Positions 1 through 10,524 of a stretch of DNA of 64,000 bases are shown in pieces. Made by a program: the position numbers and the translations under genes. The stretch is from Erwinia sp. HDF1-3R (GTDB lineage: Bacteria; Pseudomonadota; Gammaproteobacteria; Enterobacterales; Enterobacteriaceae). Under the pieces are notes generated by a model. The model did not search any database and was not told where the DNA came from. It was given only the letters and a program-made list of their open reading frames with translations. How positions within the stretch are numbered: the first letter of the stretch is position 1; every line of letters starts with the position of its first letter. The stretch covers positions 3,534,001 through 3,598,000 of the forward strand of contig NZ_CP155071.1 of assembly GCF_039621855.1 (NCBI RefSeq), written 5' to 3'.

Positions 1-57
1 ACGGCTATGTTGTTTGCAGGAAGATCAAAACCGGTTCCGGTGACACGGCTATGTTGC
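1..57. repeat. 44-bp direct repeat, left set
   Basis: The string acggctatgttg occurs at 1-12 and again at 45-56, so one full 44-bp unit and the tail of another are visible. The core is tcaaaaccggttccggtgac. Related units lie on the far side of the 196-bp array: 1043-1121 contains two copies, also 44 bp apart. A degenerate core (aaaacctgatccgatcac) sits at about 200-220. The units are non-coding. They bracket the larger array, so the whole 1-1121 stretch may be one composite repeat region. Confidence 0.7.
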
Positions 58-67
58 GGGTCAGAAC

Positions 68-131
68 GCCGGGACGCCGTAAACCCCTCCCTGGGGGCTT
101 CACTGCCGCATCCCTGCGGCAGAGACCCGGC
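68..131. repeat. GC-rich hairpin repeat element
   Basis: Outer arms GCCGGG (68-73) and CCCGGC (126-131) enclose a perfect inner stem, TGCCGCA (104-110) with TGCGGCA (115-121) around a TCCC loop. The sequence gacgccgtaaaccc followed by a ctgggggct stretch resembles a hairpin repeat I know from Erwinia and Pantoea intergenic regions; that family recognition is from memory. A second small hairpin follows, with stem CTCCGCA (139-145) and TGCGGAG (161-167). Possible roles are a REP-like mobile element or a transcript-end structure. Confidence 0.6.
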
Positions 132-247
132 TTATCTGCTCCGCAACACCGCCTTCTGACTGCGGAGTAGCCTGTCAGTGTTCTGGCAGTGGCTAAGATC
201 AAAACCTGATCCGATCACGACGACCTTATCTGCCGAAAGTTTAGTAA

Positions 248-1034
248 GCCAGGGCTGGACGTGAAGGGGTTTTTAGCAGCGACAACGTAGTCTGAGGCCA
301 GGCGGGGACCGTTGGCTGAGCGGACCGTCGAGCGCAGGGAAGCGCGAGCCGAGCCCACACGGACGTGCTTGCGGCGTGTCCGCGTGACAACGGTCCCCGC
401 AGGGCTTTGCACCGTATCACCGCAATGACAGCAAACATCCCAGCTGCCAGGCTGGTCATGGCGAGATTTTTAGCAGCGACAACGTAGCCCGAGGCCAGGC
501 GGGGACCGTTGGCTTAGCGGACCGTCGAGCGCAGGGATGCGCGAGCCGAGCCCACACGGACGTGCTTGCGGCGTGTCCGCGTGACAACGGTCCCCGCAGG
601 GCTTTGCACCGTATCACCGCAATGACAGCAAACATCCCAGCTGCCAGGCTGGGCATGGAGAGATTTTAACAGCGACAACACAGCCTGAGGCCAGGCGGGG
701 ACCGTTGGCTTAGCGGACCGTCGAGCGCAGGGATGCGCGAGCCGAGCCCACACGGATGTGCCTGCGGCGTGTCCGCGTGACAACGGCCCCCGCAGGGCTT
801 TGCACCGTATCACCGCAAGGACAGCAAACATCCCAGCTGCCAGGCTGGGCATGGAGAGATTTTAACAGCGTCTACATGGCCCGAGGCCAGGCGGGGACCG
901 TTGGCTTAGCGGACCGTCGAGCGCAGGAATGCGCGAGCCGAGCCCACACGGACGTGCTTGCGGCGTGTCCGCGTGACAACGGCCCCCGCAGGGCTTTGCA
1001 CCCCATTACAGCAAGGGCAGCAAACGTTAAAGAT
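248..1034. repeat. Four tandem copies of a ~196-bp structured repeat
   Basis: Units start at about 248, 446, 643 and 839 (lengths 198, 197, 196, 196), and a truncated start of a fifth is at 1035. Every unit has a left arm gcggggaccgttgg and, about 90 bases later, a right arm caacggtccccgc, which are reverse complements. In copies 3 and 4 the right arm reads caacggcccccgc; in a minus-strand RNA this turns an A-U pair into a G-U wobble, so pairing would be kept. A smaller stem (gcgc...gcgc around an aggga-type loop) lies inside each unit. The unit length is not a multiple of three, and the reverse frames across it do not run through, so protein coding is unlikely. Confidence 0.85.
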
Positions 1035-1135
1035 GCCAGCCAGGTTAAAACCTACTCCGGTAGCACGACGGTATTGTTTGCAGGAAAGTCAAAACCGGTT
1101 CCGGTGACAAGGCTGTATTGCGCTTGCGGCTCGAA

Positions 1136-2032
1136 CTACAGCGCGGCCAGCTGTGCCAGCGATGGCGCGTAGAAATAGCTGCCGCTGACCGGCTTAGTAA
1201 AACGCAACATCGCATCAAACTTGCCATCCGCCTCACCAAACATACTCAACAACTGACGCTCTATATTATAAAGCGTGGCGCAGTAGGCGAGAAAAAACAG
1301 CCCGCTGGCGCCGCTGGCTGTGCCCCAGGGCAAACTCTGACGCAAAATCTTCAACCCTTTGCCCTCTTCCTTAAGGTCTACGCGGGACACGTGGGAGGTC
1401 GCAGGGCGGGCATCTCCCTCCAACTCCTCGTCGGTCACCTTGCTGCGGCCAATAATCTGCTCCTGCTTACTCACCGGCAGGCGATTAAACATTTTCAAAT
1501 TATGCTCCCAGCGCTGGCTGAAGACATAACTTCCCCCCGCGTTCTCGCCCGCATCAATAATTGCTACGCGCTGGCGCTGCTCCCCTTTTGGATTCTCCGT
1601 ACCGTCAACAAACCCGCTCAAATCACGATCTTCAAGACAGCGGAAGCCGTGCGTCTCTTCCTCTACGTGCCAGGCTTCACCAAAAGCGCTCATCGCCGCC
1701 TGGGCCAGACTGAAATTCACATCGTGACGTGCGGACTGGATGTGGATCAGAATATCGCGCTGGGTGGCTGGCGCGATACCCTTGCCCAGCGGCAGGAAAT
1801 CCTTAAGTTCATCCACGGAATGGGAGGGGTTCAGATCGCGCCATAGAGCGCTGCCAAAGGCAATAACCGCACCGAGTGCGGCATCCGGGAAACGCTGCTG
1901 AAGCTGCAATAGCTGGTGCGAAAACGCCCCGCAGGCCTGGCGGATATCCGCCAGATCACCCCGCACGGTCGCTTCAAGATAAATGGCAAAACGGCAGTGT
2001 TCGGGCAAAATGCCGCTCTGAAACTGGGACAT
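1136..2032 (-). CDS. yfeX: DyP-type heme peroxidase YfeX
   Basis: The product has 298 residues (E. coli YfeX has 299) and starts [16 protein letters not shown]. The DyP signature GFVDGTENP supplies the distal Asp, and the proximal heme histidine lies in the [12 protein letters not shown] stretch. The family uses heme to oxidise dyes and porphyrinogens; a dechelatase role has been debated. No signal peptide is present, so it is cytoplasmic. It is the last gene of a leftward group ypeA-yfeZ-yfeY-yfeX. Its 3' end abuts the repeat region at 1-1121. Confidence 0.95.
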   Translation of the reverse strand: MSQFQSGILPEHCRFAIYLEATVRGDLADIRQACGAFSHQLLQLQQRFPDAALGAVIAFGSALWRDLNPSHSVDELKDFLPLGKGIAPATQRDILIHIQSARHDVNFSLAQAAMSAFGEAWHVEEETHGFRCLEDRDLSGFVDGTENPKGEQRQRVAIIDAGENAGGSYVFSQRWEHNLKMFNRLPVSKQEQIIGRSKVTDEELEGDARPATSHVSRVDLKEEGKGLKILRQSLPWGTASGASGLFFLAYCATLYNIERQLLSMFGEADGKFDAMLRFTKPVSGSYFYAPSLAQLAAL

Positions 2033-2160
2033 CCGGTAATTCTCCCTGGTAAATTGTCTGCAACAGGCGCTGGCAGACAGTTTACCCGGATTTTTACGCG
2101 GTACGCTTTTTGTCAGTAAAAATTGTACTGTCTTTTGATTCTACTCAAAAAAGGGGAAAG

Positions 2161-2778
2161 TTAGCTGCGCCAGATTATTTTGCTGATAGTCCATTTTTTC
2201 AATGTATCATCCGCTGGCATCAGGCCTTCAGGACCGTGCCACTCTCCGCGAAACAGATAGCTGATATGCTGACTGCCGGGAGCCTTACATTCCACGCCAT
2301 CGGCGTCACTACCAGTGCCCTTCTGGCAGACGTTAAAGGCCTTGCTATAAAGGTCACTAAACGGCGTGCCGATTTTTTTTCCGTCAGCGGTAGCAATATC
2401 ACTATCCATGACGTCAATGCGGGAAATCGTGGTATTACCGGTCACTTCAACTTTGACCTGTTTCTCTTTAACCGCCTGGAAGAAGGTGACCACTCCACCA
2501 TTTTCGCCGCGCATGCCTTTACGCACCTCATAGTTTCCGCTCAGGCCATCGCTAATAGCCGCGTCATTCATTGCGGTAGCGCCGCTCAGGCCGCCTACGC
2601 CCTGCTCCGTTACCTCGGGTGAAGAACCGAACCAGTGCCATGGAGCCAGACTTGACCAGGAGTAGGTCAGCGGATTCCACCAGGTGGCTCCGCTGCTGGA
2701 CTCTGAAGAGGATCCGCTGCTGGCGCAGCCAGTCAGAACCAGAGCAATGGCAAGAAGCGCCGGGCGAACAGTTTTCAT
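2161..2778 (-). CDS. yfeY: YfeY-like lipoprotein
   Basis: The product has 205 residues and begins MKTVRPALLAIALVLTGCASS, a classic lipoprotein signal with lipobox LTGC. A TTG seven codons upstream is also open, but AGGAG sits just before ATG 2778, which decides the start. In E. coli YfeY is a sigma-E-regulated envelope lipoprotein of unknown function. A GGAAAC about 85 bases upstream on the minus strand (near 2860) could be a sigma-E -35 element, but the matching -10 is poor. The mature part is rich in Ser/Gly at first, then folds as one soluble domain. It is a little longer than the 191-residue E. coli protein. Confidence 0.85.
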   Translation of the reverse strand: MKTVRPALLAIALVLTGCASSGSSSESSSGATWWNPLTYSWSSLAPWHWFGSSPEVTEQGVGGLSGATAMNDAAISDGLSGNYEVRKGMRGENGGVVTFFQAVKEKQVKVEVTGNTTISRIDVMDSDIATADGKKIGTPFSDLYSKAFNVCQKGTGSDADGVECKAPGSQHISYLFRGEWHGPEGLMPADDTLKKWTISKIIWRS

Positions 2779-2906
2779 TACAACTCCTGAGATAATCAAA
2801 AACGACTAGTGCTATGAGTGCCGATCGGCGAAAAAGTTTTATACCGTGTTTCCAGCATGACCCTTAAAACCTGGTATACGGGTTTGCAGGCCAGAATGAA
2901 GCGGGT

Positions 2907-3383
2907 TTAGCCTGCGTTCAGGGCCGGGTCAAAACAGTCATGCAGACGCTGATTCAGCCACAGATAGCACAGCGCGAGCAGATCGAAGCCGCTAAAAATG
3001 ATCGCCAGCGGTGAGAGATCGTCTTCGCCCAGCCAGAGGGTTATGCCCTGCACCAGCAATGTGGTTAACAACGTCAGGCATAGCACGCCGCGCCAGGTGC
3101 GCCATAGGCGGGGAAACCGTTGGCGATACCCGGTCAGCAGCAGTCCCAGTGCGGCAGGAACGCCCAGGCCCAGCCCGGTCCAGAATACCCGGGAGTCAGG
3201 ATAAAACAGCTCAAGAAGAGAAGTGCTCTGCTGCTTCGAGGCCGCCGCCGCCGCGAACAGAACCCATGTTCGCGCCTGCAACAGCAAAACGGCCCAGAAA
3301 CCCAGCGGTAGCGTCAGCTGACCTTTAGCATCGTAATCATCGGGAGAGTACGTGTGGATCACCTGTTCAGCCCCTCCGACCAA
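2907..3383 (-). CDS. yfeZ: YfeZ-like inner membrane protein (DUF2919)
   Basis: The product is about 158 residues with several hydrophobic segments (FWAVLLLQARTWVLFAAAAA, LGLGVPAALGLLLTG, GVLCLTLLTTLLVQGI, LAIIFSGFDLLALCYLWL), consistent with a four-helix inner membrane protein of the DUF2919 family. The conserved HTYSPDDYDAKGQL segment leads in. The start is uncertain: a TTG at 3383 opens the frame, but GGAGG followed ten bases later by GTG 3362 is an equally good start. It lies 30 bases downstream of ypeA on the same strand. Function is unknown. Confidence 0.85.
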   Translation of the reverse strand: MVGGAEQVIHTYSPDDYDAKGQLTLPLGFWAVLLLQARTWVLFAAAAASKQQSTSLLELFYPDSRVFWTGLGLGVPAALGLLLTGYRQRFPRLWRTWRGVLCLTLLTTLLVQGITLWLGEDDLSPLAIIFSGFDLLALCYLWLNQRLHDCFDPALNAG

Positions 3384-3413
3384 TCGCGGGTAAGCTTCTT
3401 GCTTAACAAAATA

Positions 3414-3839
3414 TTAGTACTCACGATCTTCAATCAGACGTTTACCGAGCAATACGCTGTCCTGCATTTCGTAATCGAGCTTTTCATAAAAGCCCAGCAC
3501 CGCATCATTTTCCTCGCGCACCATCACGTTGATTTTCGGGCAGCCGCGCGCAATCAGTTTCTTCTCCAGACGGTTGATCAACGCATTGGCAAAGCCACGC
3601 CCCTGATAGTCAGGATGAACCCCCAAATAATACGCAGATCCCCGATGACCGTCGTAGCCCCCCATCAGCGTACCGACAATCTCACCGCCAACGACTGCCA
3701 CCAGAAAAAGGTCGGGATCGTGATTAAGCTTTCTTTCGATATCCATTTCAGGATCGTTCCATGGTCGTAACAAATCACACCGCTCCCAAAGCGTAATGAC
3801 TTCTTCAAAATCGTCCTGGCTGAAAACGCGGATTTCCAT
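3414..3839 (-). CDS. ypeA: GNAT N-acetyltransferase YpeA
   Basis: The start at 3839 ([14 protein letters not shown]) gives 141 residues, the length of E. coli YpeA; an upstream in-frame Met would add 26 non-conserved residues. The acetyl-CoA binding motif of GNAT enzymes is seen as [20 protein letters not shown], followed by the beta5-alpha4 region [19 protein letters not shown]. The substrate is unknown. It is first in a leftward group with yfeZ, yfeY and yfeX and divergent from amiA. Confidence 0.9.
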   Translation of the reverse strand: MEIRVFSQDDFEEVITLWERCDLLRPWNDPEMDIERKLNHDPDLFLVAVVGGEIVGTLMGGYDGHRGSAYYLGVHPDYQGRGFANALINRLEKKLIARGCPKINVMVREENDAVLGFYEKLDYEMQDSVLLGKRLIEDREY

Positions 3840-4047
3840 GGCGTTGCCCCTGATGTTAATAATAATTTGCTGATTATCACGCTTTCTTCTGCCGGTGCAA
3901 GTCTGCAATCCCTGCAAACCGCAAAAAAGCGACGCTGCATAAGTAGCTGGCTGAAATAAAAAGTAAAAAGTTGCAATAGTTCCCTTCTCGCTCTGGCCCT
4001 ATTGTTACGATATAACAACAGGCAAATTGTGCCCCGAGGACGCAGTA

Positions 4048-4920
4048 ATGACTAAATTCGGCCTGATGACCCCCTTAACGACCCGCCGCCAGCTGCTGCT
4101 TTCCGGCCTGGCGCTGGCCCTGCTGGCCCGAAACCCGGCCAGCGCAAAAGAAGAGCCGCTGCCCAAATCAGCCTTGCGCAACGGCCGCGCGCATACTCCG
4201 GCCCCGCCTGCGGCAGCGGGTAAGAAAATTGTCATGATTGATCCGGGTCACGGCGGCATTGATTCCGGCGCCGTCGGTGAAGAGGGGTCAGAAGAGAAGC
4301 ACGTGGTGCTGGAGATCGCTAATCATATCCGTCAGATGCTGAGCAGCCACCCCCATATCGAAGCCCGACTGACAAGGGAAAGCGACCATTTTATTCCGCT
4401 CGGCGAGCGGGTAGAGATAGCCCATCAGCACGGCGCGAACCTGTTTATGTCCATCCACGCGGATGGTTTCACCAGCCCGGATGCCAACGGTGCATCGGTA
4501 TTTGCGCTGTCGAATCGCGGTGCCAGCAGCAGCATGGCACGTTATCTCTCCAAAAGAGAAAACGCCGCAGATGAGGTGGGCGGCGTTAAGTCGTCGCAAA
4601 AAGATCATTATCTGCAGCAGGTGCTGTTCGACCTGGTACAAACGGATACCATCAAAAACAGCCTGACGCTGGGCAAGCACGTACTGAACCAAATTCGTCC
4701 GGTACACCATCTGCACAGCCAGCATACCGAGCAGGCGGCCTTTGCCGTGCTGAAGTCGCCGTCGATCCCATCGGTACTGGTGGAAACGTCCTTTATCACC
4801 AACCCTTCGGAAGAGCGGCTGCTGGGCAGCACGGCGTTTCGCCAGAAAATTGCCAGTGCCATTGTTGGCGGCATTATCAGCTACTTTAATGAGTTTGATG
4901 CCAATAACCGCCGCCCATAA
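4048..4920 (+). CDS. amiA: N-acetylmuramoyl-L-alanine amidase AmiA
   Basis: The product has 290 residues with a twin-arginine signal peptide (TTRRQLLLSGLALALLA, then cleavage near ASA-K), so it is exported folded to the periplasm by Tat. Amidase_3 zinc and catalytic elements are visible: MIDPGHGGIDSGA, SIHADGF and VETSFITNP with the catalytic Glu. It cleaves the peptide from the MurNAc moiety at septation; in E. coli it is activated by EnvC. ATG 4048 is preceded by GAGGA; an upstream in-frame start at 4027 lacks a site. hemF follows 52 bases downstream, as in E. coli. Confidence 0.95.
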   Translation: MTKFGLMTPLTTRRQLLLSGLALALLARNPASAKEEPLPKSALRNGRAHTPAPPAAAGKKIVMIDPGHGGIDSGAVGEEGSEEKHVVLEIANHIRQMLSSHPHIEARLTRESDHFIPLGERVEIAHQHGANLFMSIHADGFTSPDANGASVFALSNRGASSSMARYLSKRENAADEVGGVKSSQKDHYLQQVLFDLVQTDTIKNSLTLGKHVLNQIRPVHHLHSQHTEQAAFAVLKSPSIPSVLVETSFITNPSEERLLGSTAFRQKIASAIVGGIISYFNEFDANNRRP

Positions 4921-4969
4921 AAAACGAATATGACGTATACTGCGCGCGTTATTTTTTAATGCAGGCTAA

Positions 4970-5881
<912 letters not shown>

Positions 5882-6291
5882 ACGTTCTTTCGCAGCGGCC
5901 CGCTTATGCGCCAGCCGCTGCGACAGTCGCCCCTGCCCCTCCAGGAAAAGTCTCTTAGCGCAGCTTCGGGCTTAAGCGCATTTTGACGCGCGACGCCAGA
6001 CTTGTCCCTCGCCATCCTCTTCTGTCCTGTCTGTTTTCCCTGCGCTGAAAAGTGACGCCCCGGCGGAAATCTCTGCGAGTGCTACACTTATGGATGCGAC
6101 GATTTTTACCCGTCAGATTTCCAACCATTGGGTCAACCCATTGCAACAATCAGAGAAAACGCATTTTCATTACCGCACGTCTGATGCAATGTTTGGCCCA
6201 AGAATATAATACCGTGGTGGTGAGACGCGCTGTCAGCAGGCGTACCGTCGCGGCTATTTGCTTTGCAGATTGCCCATCAAGGAGCCAAGAG
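5882..6291 (+). promoter_or_regulatory. hemF-talA intergenic region with talA promoter candidate
   Basis: The gap starts with a 9-bp stem hairpin (5891-5922) after hemF, without a clear T run. A perfect TATAAT at 6205-6210 lies about 85 bases before the talA start and is a plausible -10; no good -35 is seen at 16-18 bases. The talA ribosome site AAGGAG is at about 6280. An open frame from 6052 merges with talA but has no ribosome site. talA is RpoS-dependent in E. coli, which would fit a -10-only promoter; that is inference. Confidence 0.4.
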
Positions 6292-7242
6292 ATGAACCAG
6301 CTAGACGCACTGAAACAATACACCACCGTAGTGGCTGACAGTGGCGATATCGAATCGATTCGTAACTACCATCCGGAAGATGCCACCACCAACCCGTCTC
6401 TGATCCTGAAAGCCTCCGGCCTCGATTCCTACAAGCACCTGATGACTGACGCCATTGACTACGCTAAAAAGCAGGGCGGCAGCAAAGAAACGCAGATAAT
6501 CAACGCCAGCGATAAAGTCGCCATTAACCTCGGTATGGAAATTCTCAAGAGCGTTCCTGGACGCGTGTCTACCGAAGTTGACGCACGCCTCTCATATGAC
6601 CGCGGTATGTGTGTCACTAAAGCAGAGAAGCTGGTGAGAATGTATGAAGACAACGGCATTGATCGTTCACGCATCCTGATTAAGCTGGCTTCCACCTGGG
6701 AAGGGATCCGTGCGGCTGAAGAGCTGGAAAAAAACGGTATCAACTGTAATCTGACGCTGCTGTTCTCCTTCGCCCAGGCGCGCGCCTGCGCTGAAGCCGG
6801 CGTATTCCTGATTTCTCCCTTCGTTGGCCGTATTTATGACTGGTACAACAGCCGTAAACCTCAGGACCCCTACGTCGTGGACGAAGATCCGGGCGTGGTC
6901 TCCGTGCGTAAAATTTACGAGTACTACAAGCAGCATCGTTATAACACGGTCATTATGGGTGCCAGCTTCCGTAACGTGGAGCAGATCCTGGCGCTGGCTG
7001 GCTGCGACCGCCTGACCATTTCACCTAACCTGCTTAAAGAACTGCAGGCCAGCGATGCACCGGTTGAACGCAAACTGACGCCGTCGACCGAGTGTTTCCA
7101 CCAGCCCGCACAGCTTTCTGAATCCGAGTTCCGTTGGGAACATAATCAGGATCCGATGGCGGTGGATAAGCTGGCTGACGGTATCCGTCAGTTTGCTGTC
7201 GACCAGCAGAATCTGGAAAACGTGCTGTCCGCCAGACTGTAA
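6292..7242 (+). CDS. talA: Transaldolase A
   Basis: The product has 316 residues, equal to E. coli TalA, starting [14 protein letters not shown] behind AAGGAG. It transfers a dihydroxyacetone unit from sedoheptulose-7-P to glyceraldehyde-3-P in the non-oxidative pentose phosphate pathway. The N-terminal DATTNPSL motif and the Schiff-base lysine in [12 protein letters not shown] (about K131) are intact. It forms a unit with tktB 126 bases downstream; the gap carries nested inverted repeats. Pairing with a tktB-type transketolase rather than talB identifies it as the talA paralogue. Confidence 0.95.
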   Translation: MNQLDALKQYTTVVADSGDIESIRNYHPEDATTNPSLILKASGLDSYKHLMTDAIDYAKKQGGSKETQIINASDKVAINLGMEILKSVPGRVSTEVDARLSYDRGMCVTKAEKLVRMYEDNGIDRSRILIKLASTWEGIRAAEELEKNGINCNLTLLFSFAQARACAEAGVFLISPFVGRIYDWYNSRKPQDPYVVDEDPGVVSVRKIYEYYKQHRYNTVIMGASFRNVEQILALAGCDRLTISPNLLKELQASDAPVERKLTPSTECFHQPAQLSESEFRWEHNQDPMAVDKLADGIRQFAVDQQNLENVLSARL

Positions 7243-7252
7243 ATCATTCCAG

Positions 7253-7338
7253 AATGGGCGGCATTAGCCTCGTAGCCAATCAAGCCGTAGGTAAACCGGG
7301 CGATAATATTCGCCCTTCAATGCGTTATACCGCCCATT
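7253..7338 (+). other. Nested inverted repeats between talA and tktB
   Basis: Outer arms aatgggcgg (7253-7261) and ccgcccatt (7330-7338) enclose an inner perfect hairpin GGGCGA-TAATAT-TCGCCC (7298-7315). There is no T run after either stem. It may modulate expression between the two co-oriented genes or stabilise the talA mRNA end. Confidence 0.55.
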
Positions 7339-7368
7339 TTATCCCACAAAAAAATCAGGGAGAACAAT

Positions 7369-9369
7369 ATGTCTTCACGTAGAGAGCTGGCTAATGCTAT
7401 TCGTGCGCTGAGCATGGATGCCGTGCAGAAAGCCAAGAGTGGTCATCCGGGTGCCCCAATGGGCATGGCCGATATCGCCGAAGTGCTGTGGCGCGATTTT
7501 ATGCATCACAATCCGACCAACCCGGCCTGGGCCGATCGTGACCGCTTTATCCTGTCCAATGGCCATGGCTCCATGCTGCTGTACAGTCTGCTGCACCTGA
7601 CCGGCTATGACCTGCCGATTGAAGAACTGAAGAACTTCCGTCAGCTGCACTCAAAAACGCCGGGTCACCCGGAACTCGGGTACACGCCAGGCGTTGAAAC
7701 CACCACTGGCCCACTGGGTCAGGGCCTGGCAAATGCCGTTGGTCTGGCGATTGCCGAGCGCACCCTGGGCGCGCAGTTTAACCGTCCGGGCCATGACGTG
7801 GTTGATCATCATACCTATGTCTTTATGGGTGACGGCTGTCTGATGGAAGGCATTTCGCACGAAGTGTGTTCGCTGGCTGGCACCCTGGGCCTGGGCAAAC
7901 TGATTGGTTTCTACGATCACAACGGCATCTCAATTGATGGTGAAACTGAAGGCTGGTTCACCGACGATACCGCTAAGCGTTTTGAAGCCTATAACTGGCA
8001 CGTCGTTCATGAAATTGACGGTCATGATGCTACCGCCGTCGCCAATGCTATCAAAGAGGCGCAGAGCGTTACTGACAAGCCATCCCTGATTATCTGTAAA
8101 ACGATTATCGGCTTCGGCTCTCCGAATAAAGCAGGCAAAGAAGAGGCCCACGGCGCAGCGCTAGGCGATGAAGAGATTGCGCTGACCCGCAAGCAGCTTG
8201 GCTGGAACTATCCACCGTTTGAAATCCCGCAGGAGATTTACGCTCAGTGGGATGCCAAAGAGGCAGGCGCGCAGGCGGAGAAAGCCTGGAATGAGAAGTT
8301 CGCCGCTTATAAAGCCGCGCATCCTGAACTGGCGAAAGAGTATGCCCGCCGTATGGACGGGGGAATGCCGGAAAACTGGCAGCAGGAAACGCAGAAGTTC
8401 ATCGAAGAATTGCAGGCTAACCCACAGAAAATCGCCAGCCGTAAAGCGTCTCAGAATACGCTGGAAGCCTGGGGTAAAATTCTGCCTGAATTCCTTGGCG
8501 GCTCCGCTGACCTGGCACCGAGTAACCTGACGATGTGGTCTGGCTCGAAGTCCATCAAAGAAGACCATGCTGGTAACTACATTCACTACGGTGTGCGTGA
8601 ATTTGGTATGACCGCTATCGGCAACGGCATCGCGCATCACGGCGGGTTTGTTCCTTATACCGCCACCTTCCTGATGTTTGTAGAATATGCCCGTAACGCC
8701 GTGCGTATGGCCGCGCTGATGAAAGCCCGACAGATTATGGTCTACACCCATGACTCTATCGGACTGGGCGAAGATGGCCCAACCCACCAGCCGGTTGAAC
8801 AGATTGCCAGCCTGCGCGTGACGCCAAATATGAGCGTCTGGCGCCCCTGTGACCAGGTGGAGACGGCGGTAGCGTGGAAACACGCGGTTGAGCGTCATCA
8901 TGGCCCCACTGCGCTTATCCTGTCACGTCAGAATCTGGCACAGCCAGAGCGTACCAAAGAGCAGCTCGAGAATATCTCACGCGGCGCGTACGTGCTGAAA
9001 GATAGCGAGGGTACGCCAGATGTGATCCTGATTGCTACCGGCTCGGAAGTTGAAATTACGCTGGGTGCAGCCGAGAAACTAACGGCGGAAGGCCACAAGG
9101 TACGCGTAGTCTCTATGCCTTCAACCGACCTGTTCGATAAGCAGGATGTGGGCTATCGCGAATCCGTATTACCTTCTACGGTAAGCGCTCGCGTGGCCGT
9201 AGAGGCCGGAATTGCCGACTACTGGTATAAATATGTCGGTCTGAATGGCGCTATCGTCGGTATGACTACCTTCGGTGAGTCTGCTCCTGCGCCGCAGCTG
9301 TTTAATGAATTTGGCTTTACCGTTGAAAACATTGTCAGTCATGCTGAGGCGCTGCTGAAGCCTCACTGA
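7369..9369 (+). CDS. tktB: Transketolase
   Basis: The product has 666 residues (E. coli TktB 667) and is a thiamine-diphosphate enzyme that moves two-carbon units between pentose-phosphate sugars. The three domains are in order: ThDP-binding N-terminal part with [11 protein letters not shown] and the [13 protein letters not shown] motif, the pyrimidine-binding part with [18 protein letters not shown], and the C-terminal domain. The named paralogue rests on its position behind talA. GGGAGAACA precedes the ATG. A strong intrinsic terminator follows at 9386-9418. Confidence 0.95.
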   Translation: MSSRRELANAIRALSMDAVQKAKSGHPGAPMGMADIAEVLWRDFMHHNPTNPAWADRDRFILSNGHGSMLLYSLLHLTGYDLPIEELKNFRQLHSKTPGHPELGYTPGVETTTGPLGQGLANAVGLAIAERTLGAQFNRPGHDVVDHHTYVFMGDGCLMEGISHEVCSLAGTLGLGKLIGFYDHNGISIDGETEGWFTDDTAKRFEAYNWHVVHEIDGHDATAVANAIKEAQSVTDKPSLIICKTIIGFGSPNKAGKEEAHGAALGDEEIALTRKQLGWNYPPFEIPQEIYAQWDAKEAGAQAEKAWNEKFAAYKAAHPELAKEYARRMDGGMPENWQQETQKFIEELQANPQKIASRKASQNTLEAWGKILPEFLGGSADLAPSNLTMWSGSKSIKEDHAGNYIHYGVREFGMTAIGNGIAHHGGFVPYTATFLMFVEYARNAVRMAALMKARQIMVYTHDSIGLGEDGPTHQPVEQIASLRVTPNMSVWRPCDQVETAVAWKHAVERHHGPTALILSRQNLAQPERTKEQLENISRGAYVLKDSEGTPDVILIATGSEVEITLGAAEKLTAEGHKVRVVSMPSTDLFDKQDVGYRESVLPSTVSARVAVEAGIADYWYKYVGLNGAIVGMTTFGESAPAPQLFNEFGFTVENIVSHAEALLKPH

Positions 9370-9385
9370 TTGTTTTCTGTATGAT

Positions 9386-9418
9386 AAAAGCCCGGCTTCC
9401 CAGCCGGGCTTTTTTTTT
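9386..9418 (+). terminator. Intrinsic terminator of tktB
   Basis: AGCCCGGCT and AGCCGGGCT pair around a short TCCC loop and are followed by a run of nine T. A-rich sequence before the stem may let it serve the converging ypfG transcript too. Confidence 0.92.
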
Positions 9419-9438
9419 GCCCTTCACCCGCCTGCCCC

Positions 9439-10524
9439 TTACTGGGATGTAATCTCGACGCTGGCGGTCGGTGGCGGTTGCGTAGTCCACAGCGACGGCC
9501 AGTCAGCACTACCGTGCCAGGCGTCGCAGGTACTCTCTTCTGCATAGTCAGCCAGCACAAACTCCCTGCCATCATATTGCCAGCGCGTCGCCAAACCACA
9601 ATCCCCCAGCCCCCTGCCCTTGTTATAGGTTAACAGCGCGCCACTGCTGGCATCATATTCGGCGTTGACCAGCTCTAACTGCTTTTCGGTATGTGACGGG
9701 GGAACAAAGGGTAGCGTTAGCGTCACCCCTTTCGCCACATAGGGCAGCGAACGCGTCACCTCAAAGGCTAAATCAATGACGTTGTAAGCACCCATTTCGC
9801 AGCTGATGAGCAGGAGAGCTTTCTGGTCGCTTAGCGGTGCCACACTCACCTCGCGCCGCTGCGGATCAAGCGAGCATTCGTCCGTGTTGATACGCCAGGT
9901 ACCAAAATCAATCAGCCCCGTTGTCTCATCGCGCGTCAGGGCCAGCGGCGGATGGCTGAGAGGCATAATGACAGGCACTTCAGGTTCGGGAGTGACATCC
10001 TCTGCGGAGCGGCTGCCCCGCTTCACCCATGCGCTCATCCCATTAACTCTTCCCTGGATATCATCCATCAACAACAGAGCGGCCTTAAGCCCCTGTAAGG
10101 AGATGCTTGCATCGGGCCGGTACAGTAGCTGAATAGCGCCCGCATCCATCACCTGCTGTAAAAATTCGTCAATTGAGATGGCATGTGACGTCGTCAGATG
10201 ATGAGATTCGACTTCCCAGTGTTTCAGATCGAGCCGGAGCCGCTGCCCGTCAAGCAGCAGATTATCTTTCAGCGGCGCGCCATTAAGCTCACCGCTGTAG
10301 TGGTTACCATAATCTATTGAAATAAGGGGGCGGTCGTTGACGCCAGCGTGACGACTGACGGTCATAACCAGACCTTTATCGCCAGGGAAACTTCTGGCCA
10401 CACAGCTATTAAGGTTATTACAGGTAATCTGCCAGTTAGAAAATGTTTTATGCAGCGGCTCGGCGTGCAGCGACAAAGCCGTCAGAAATAATGAAACAAA
10501 AGGCAATATCATCCAGTAAGGCAT
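9439..10524 (-). CDS. ypfG: YpfG-like periplasmic protein (DUF1176)
   Basis: The product has 361 residues with a Sec signal peptide (MILPFVSLFLTALSLHAEPL; cleavage near HA-EP). The conserved TFSNWQITCNNLNSCVAR start of DUF1176 proteins follows. Function is unknown. Paired cysteines (CNNLNSC, and later pairs) suggest disulfides, which suits the periplasm. It is convergent with tktB as in E. coli, where nudK is the next gene. Here the accessory island at 10525-23440 lies between them. Confidence 0.85.
   Translation of the reverse strand: MPYWMILPFVSLFLTALSLHAEPLHKTFSNWQITCNNLNSCVARSFPGDKGLVMTVSRHAGVNDRPLISIDYGNHYSGELNGAPLKDNLLLDGQRLRLDLKHWEVESHHLTTSHAISIDEFLQQVMDAGAIQLLYRPDASISLQGLKAALLLMDDIQGRVNGMSAWVKRGSRSAEDVTPEPEVPVIMPLSHPPLALTRDETTGLIDFGTWRINTDECSLDPQRREVSVAPLSDQKALLLISCEMGAYNVIDLAFEVTRSLPYVAKGVTLTLPFVPPSHTEKQLELVNAEYDASSGALLTYNKGRGLGDCGLATRWQYDGREFVLADYAEESTCDAWHGSADWPSLWTTQPPPTASVEITSQ

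Noticed and set aside
215-852. Reverse-strand frames of 60-112 codons sharing SLAAGMFAV-type sequence
   Set aside because: They arise from the 196-bp repeats; the period is not a multiple of three, ribosome sites are lacking, and the conserved feature is the inverted arms.
1118-1846. 242-codon frame opposite yfeX
   Set aside because: Shadow of a strongly recognised peroxidase gene; no family match.
6052-6291. N-terminal extension of talA
   Set aside because: The extra 80 residues are unlike transaldolases and the AAGGAG site is at the internal ATG.
8161-8901. 246-codon frame opposite tktB
   Set aside because: Antisense to a conserved transketolase; composition reflects the sense codons.
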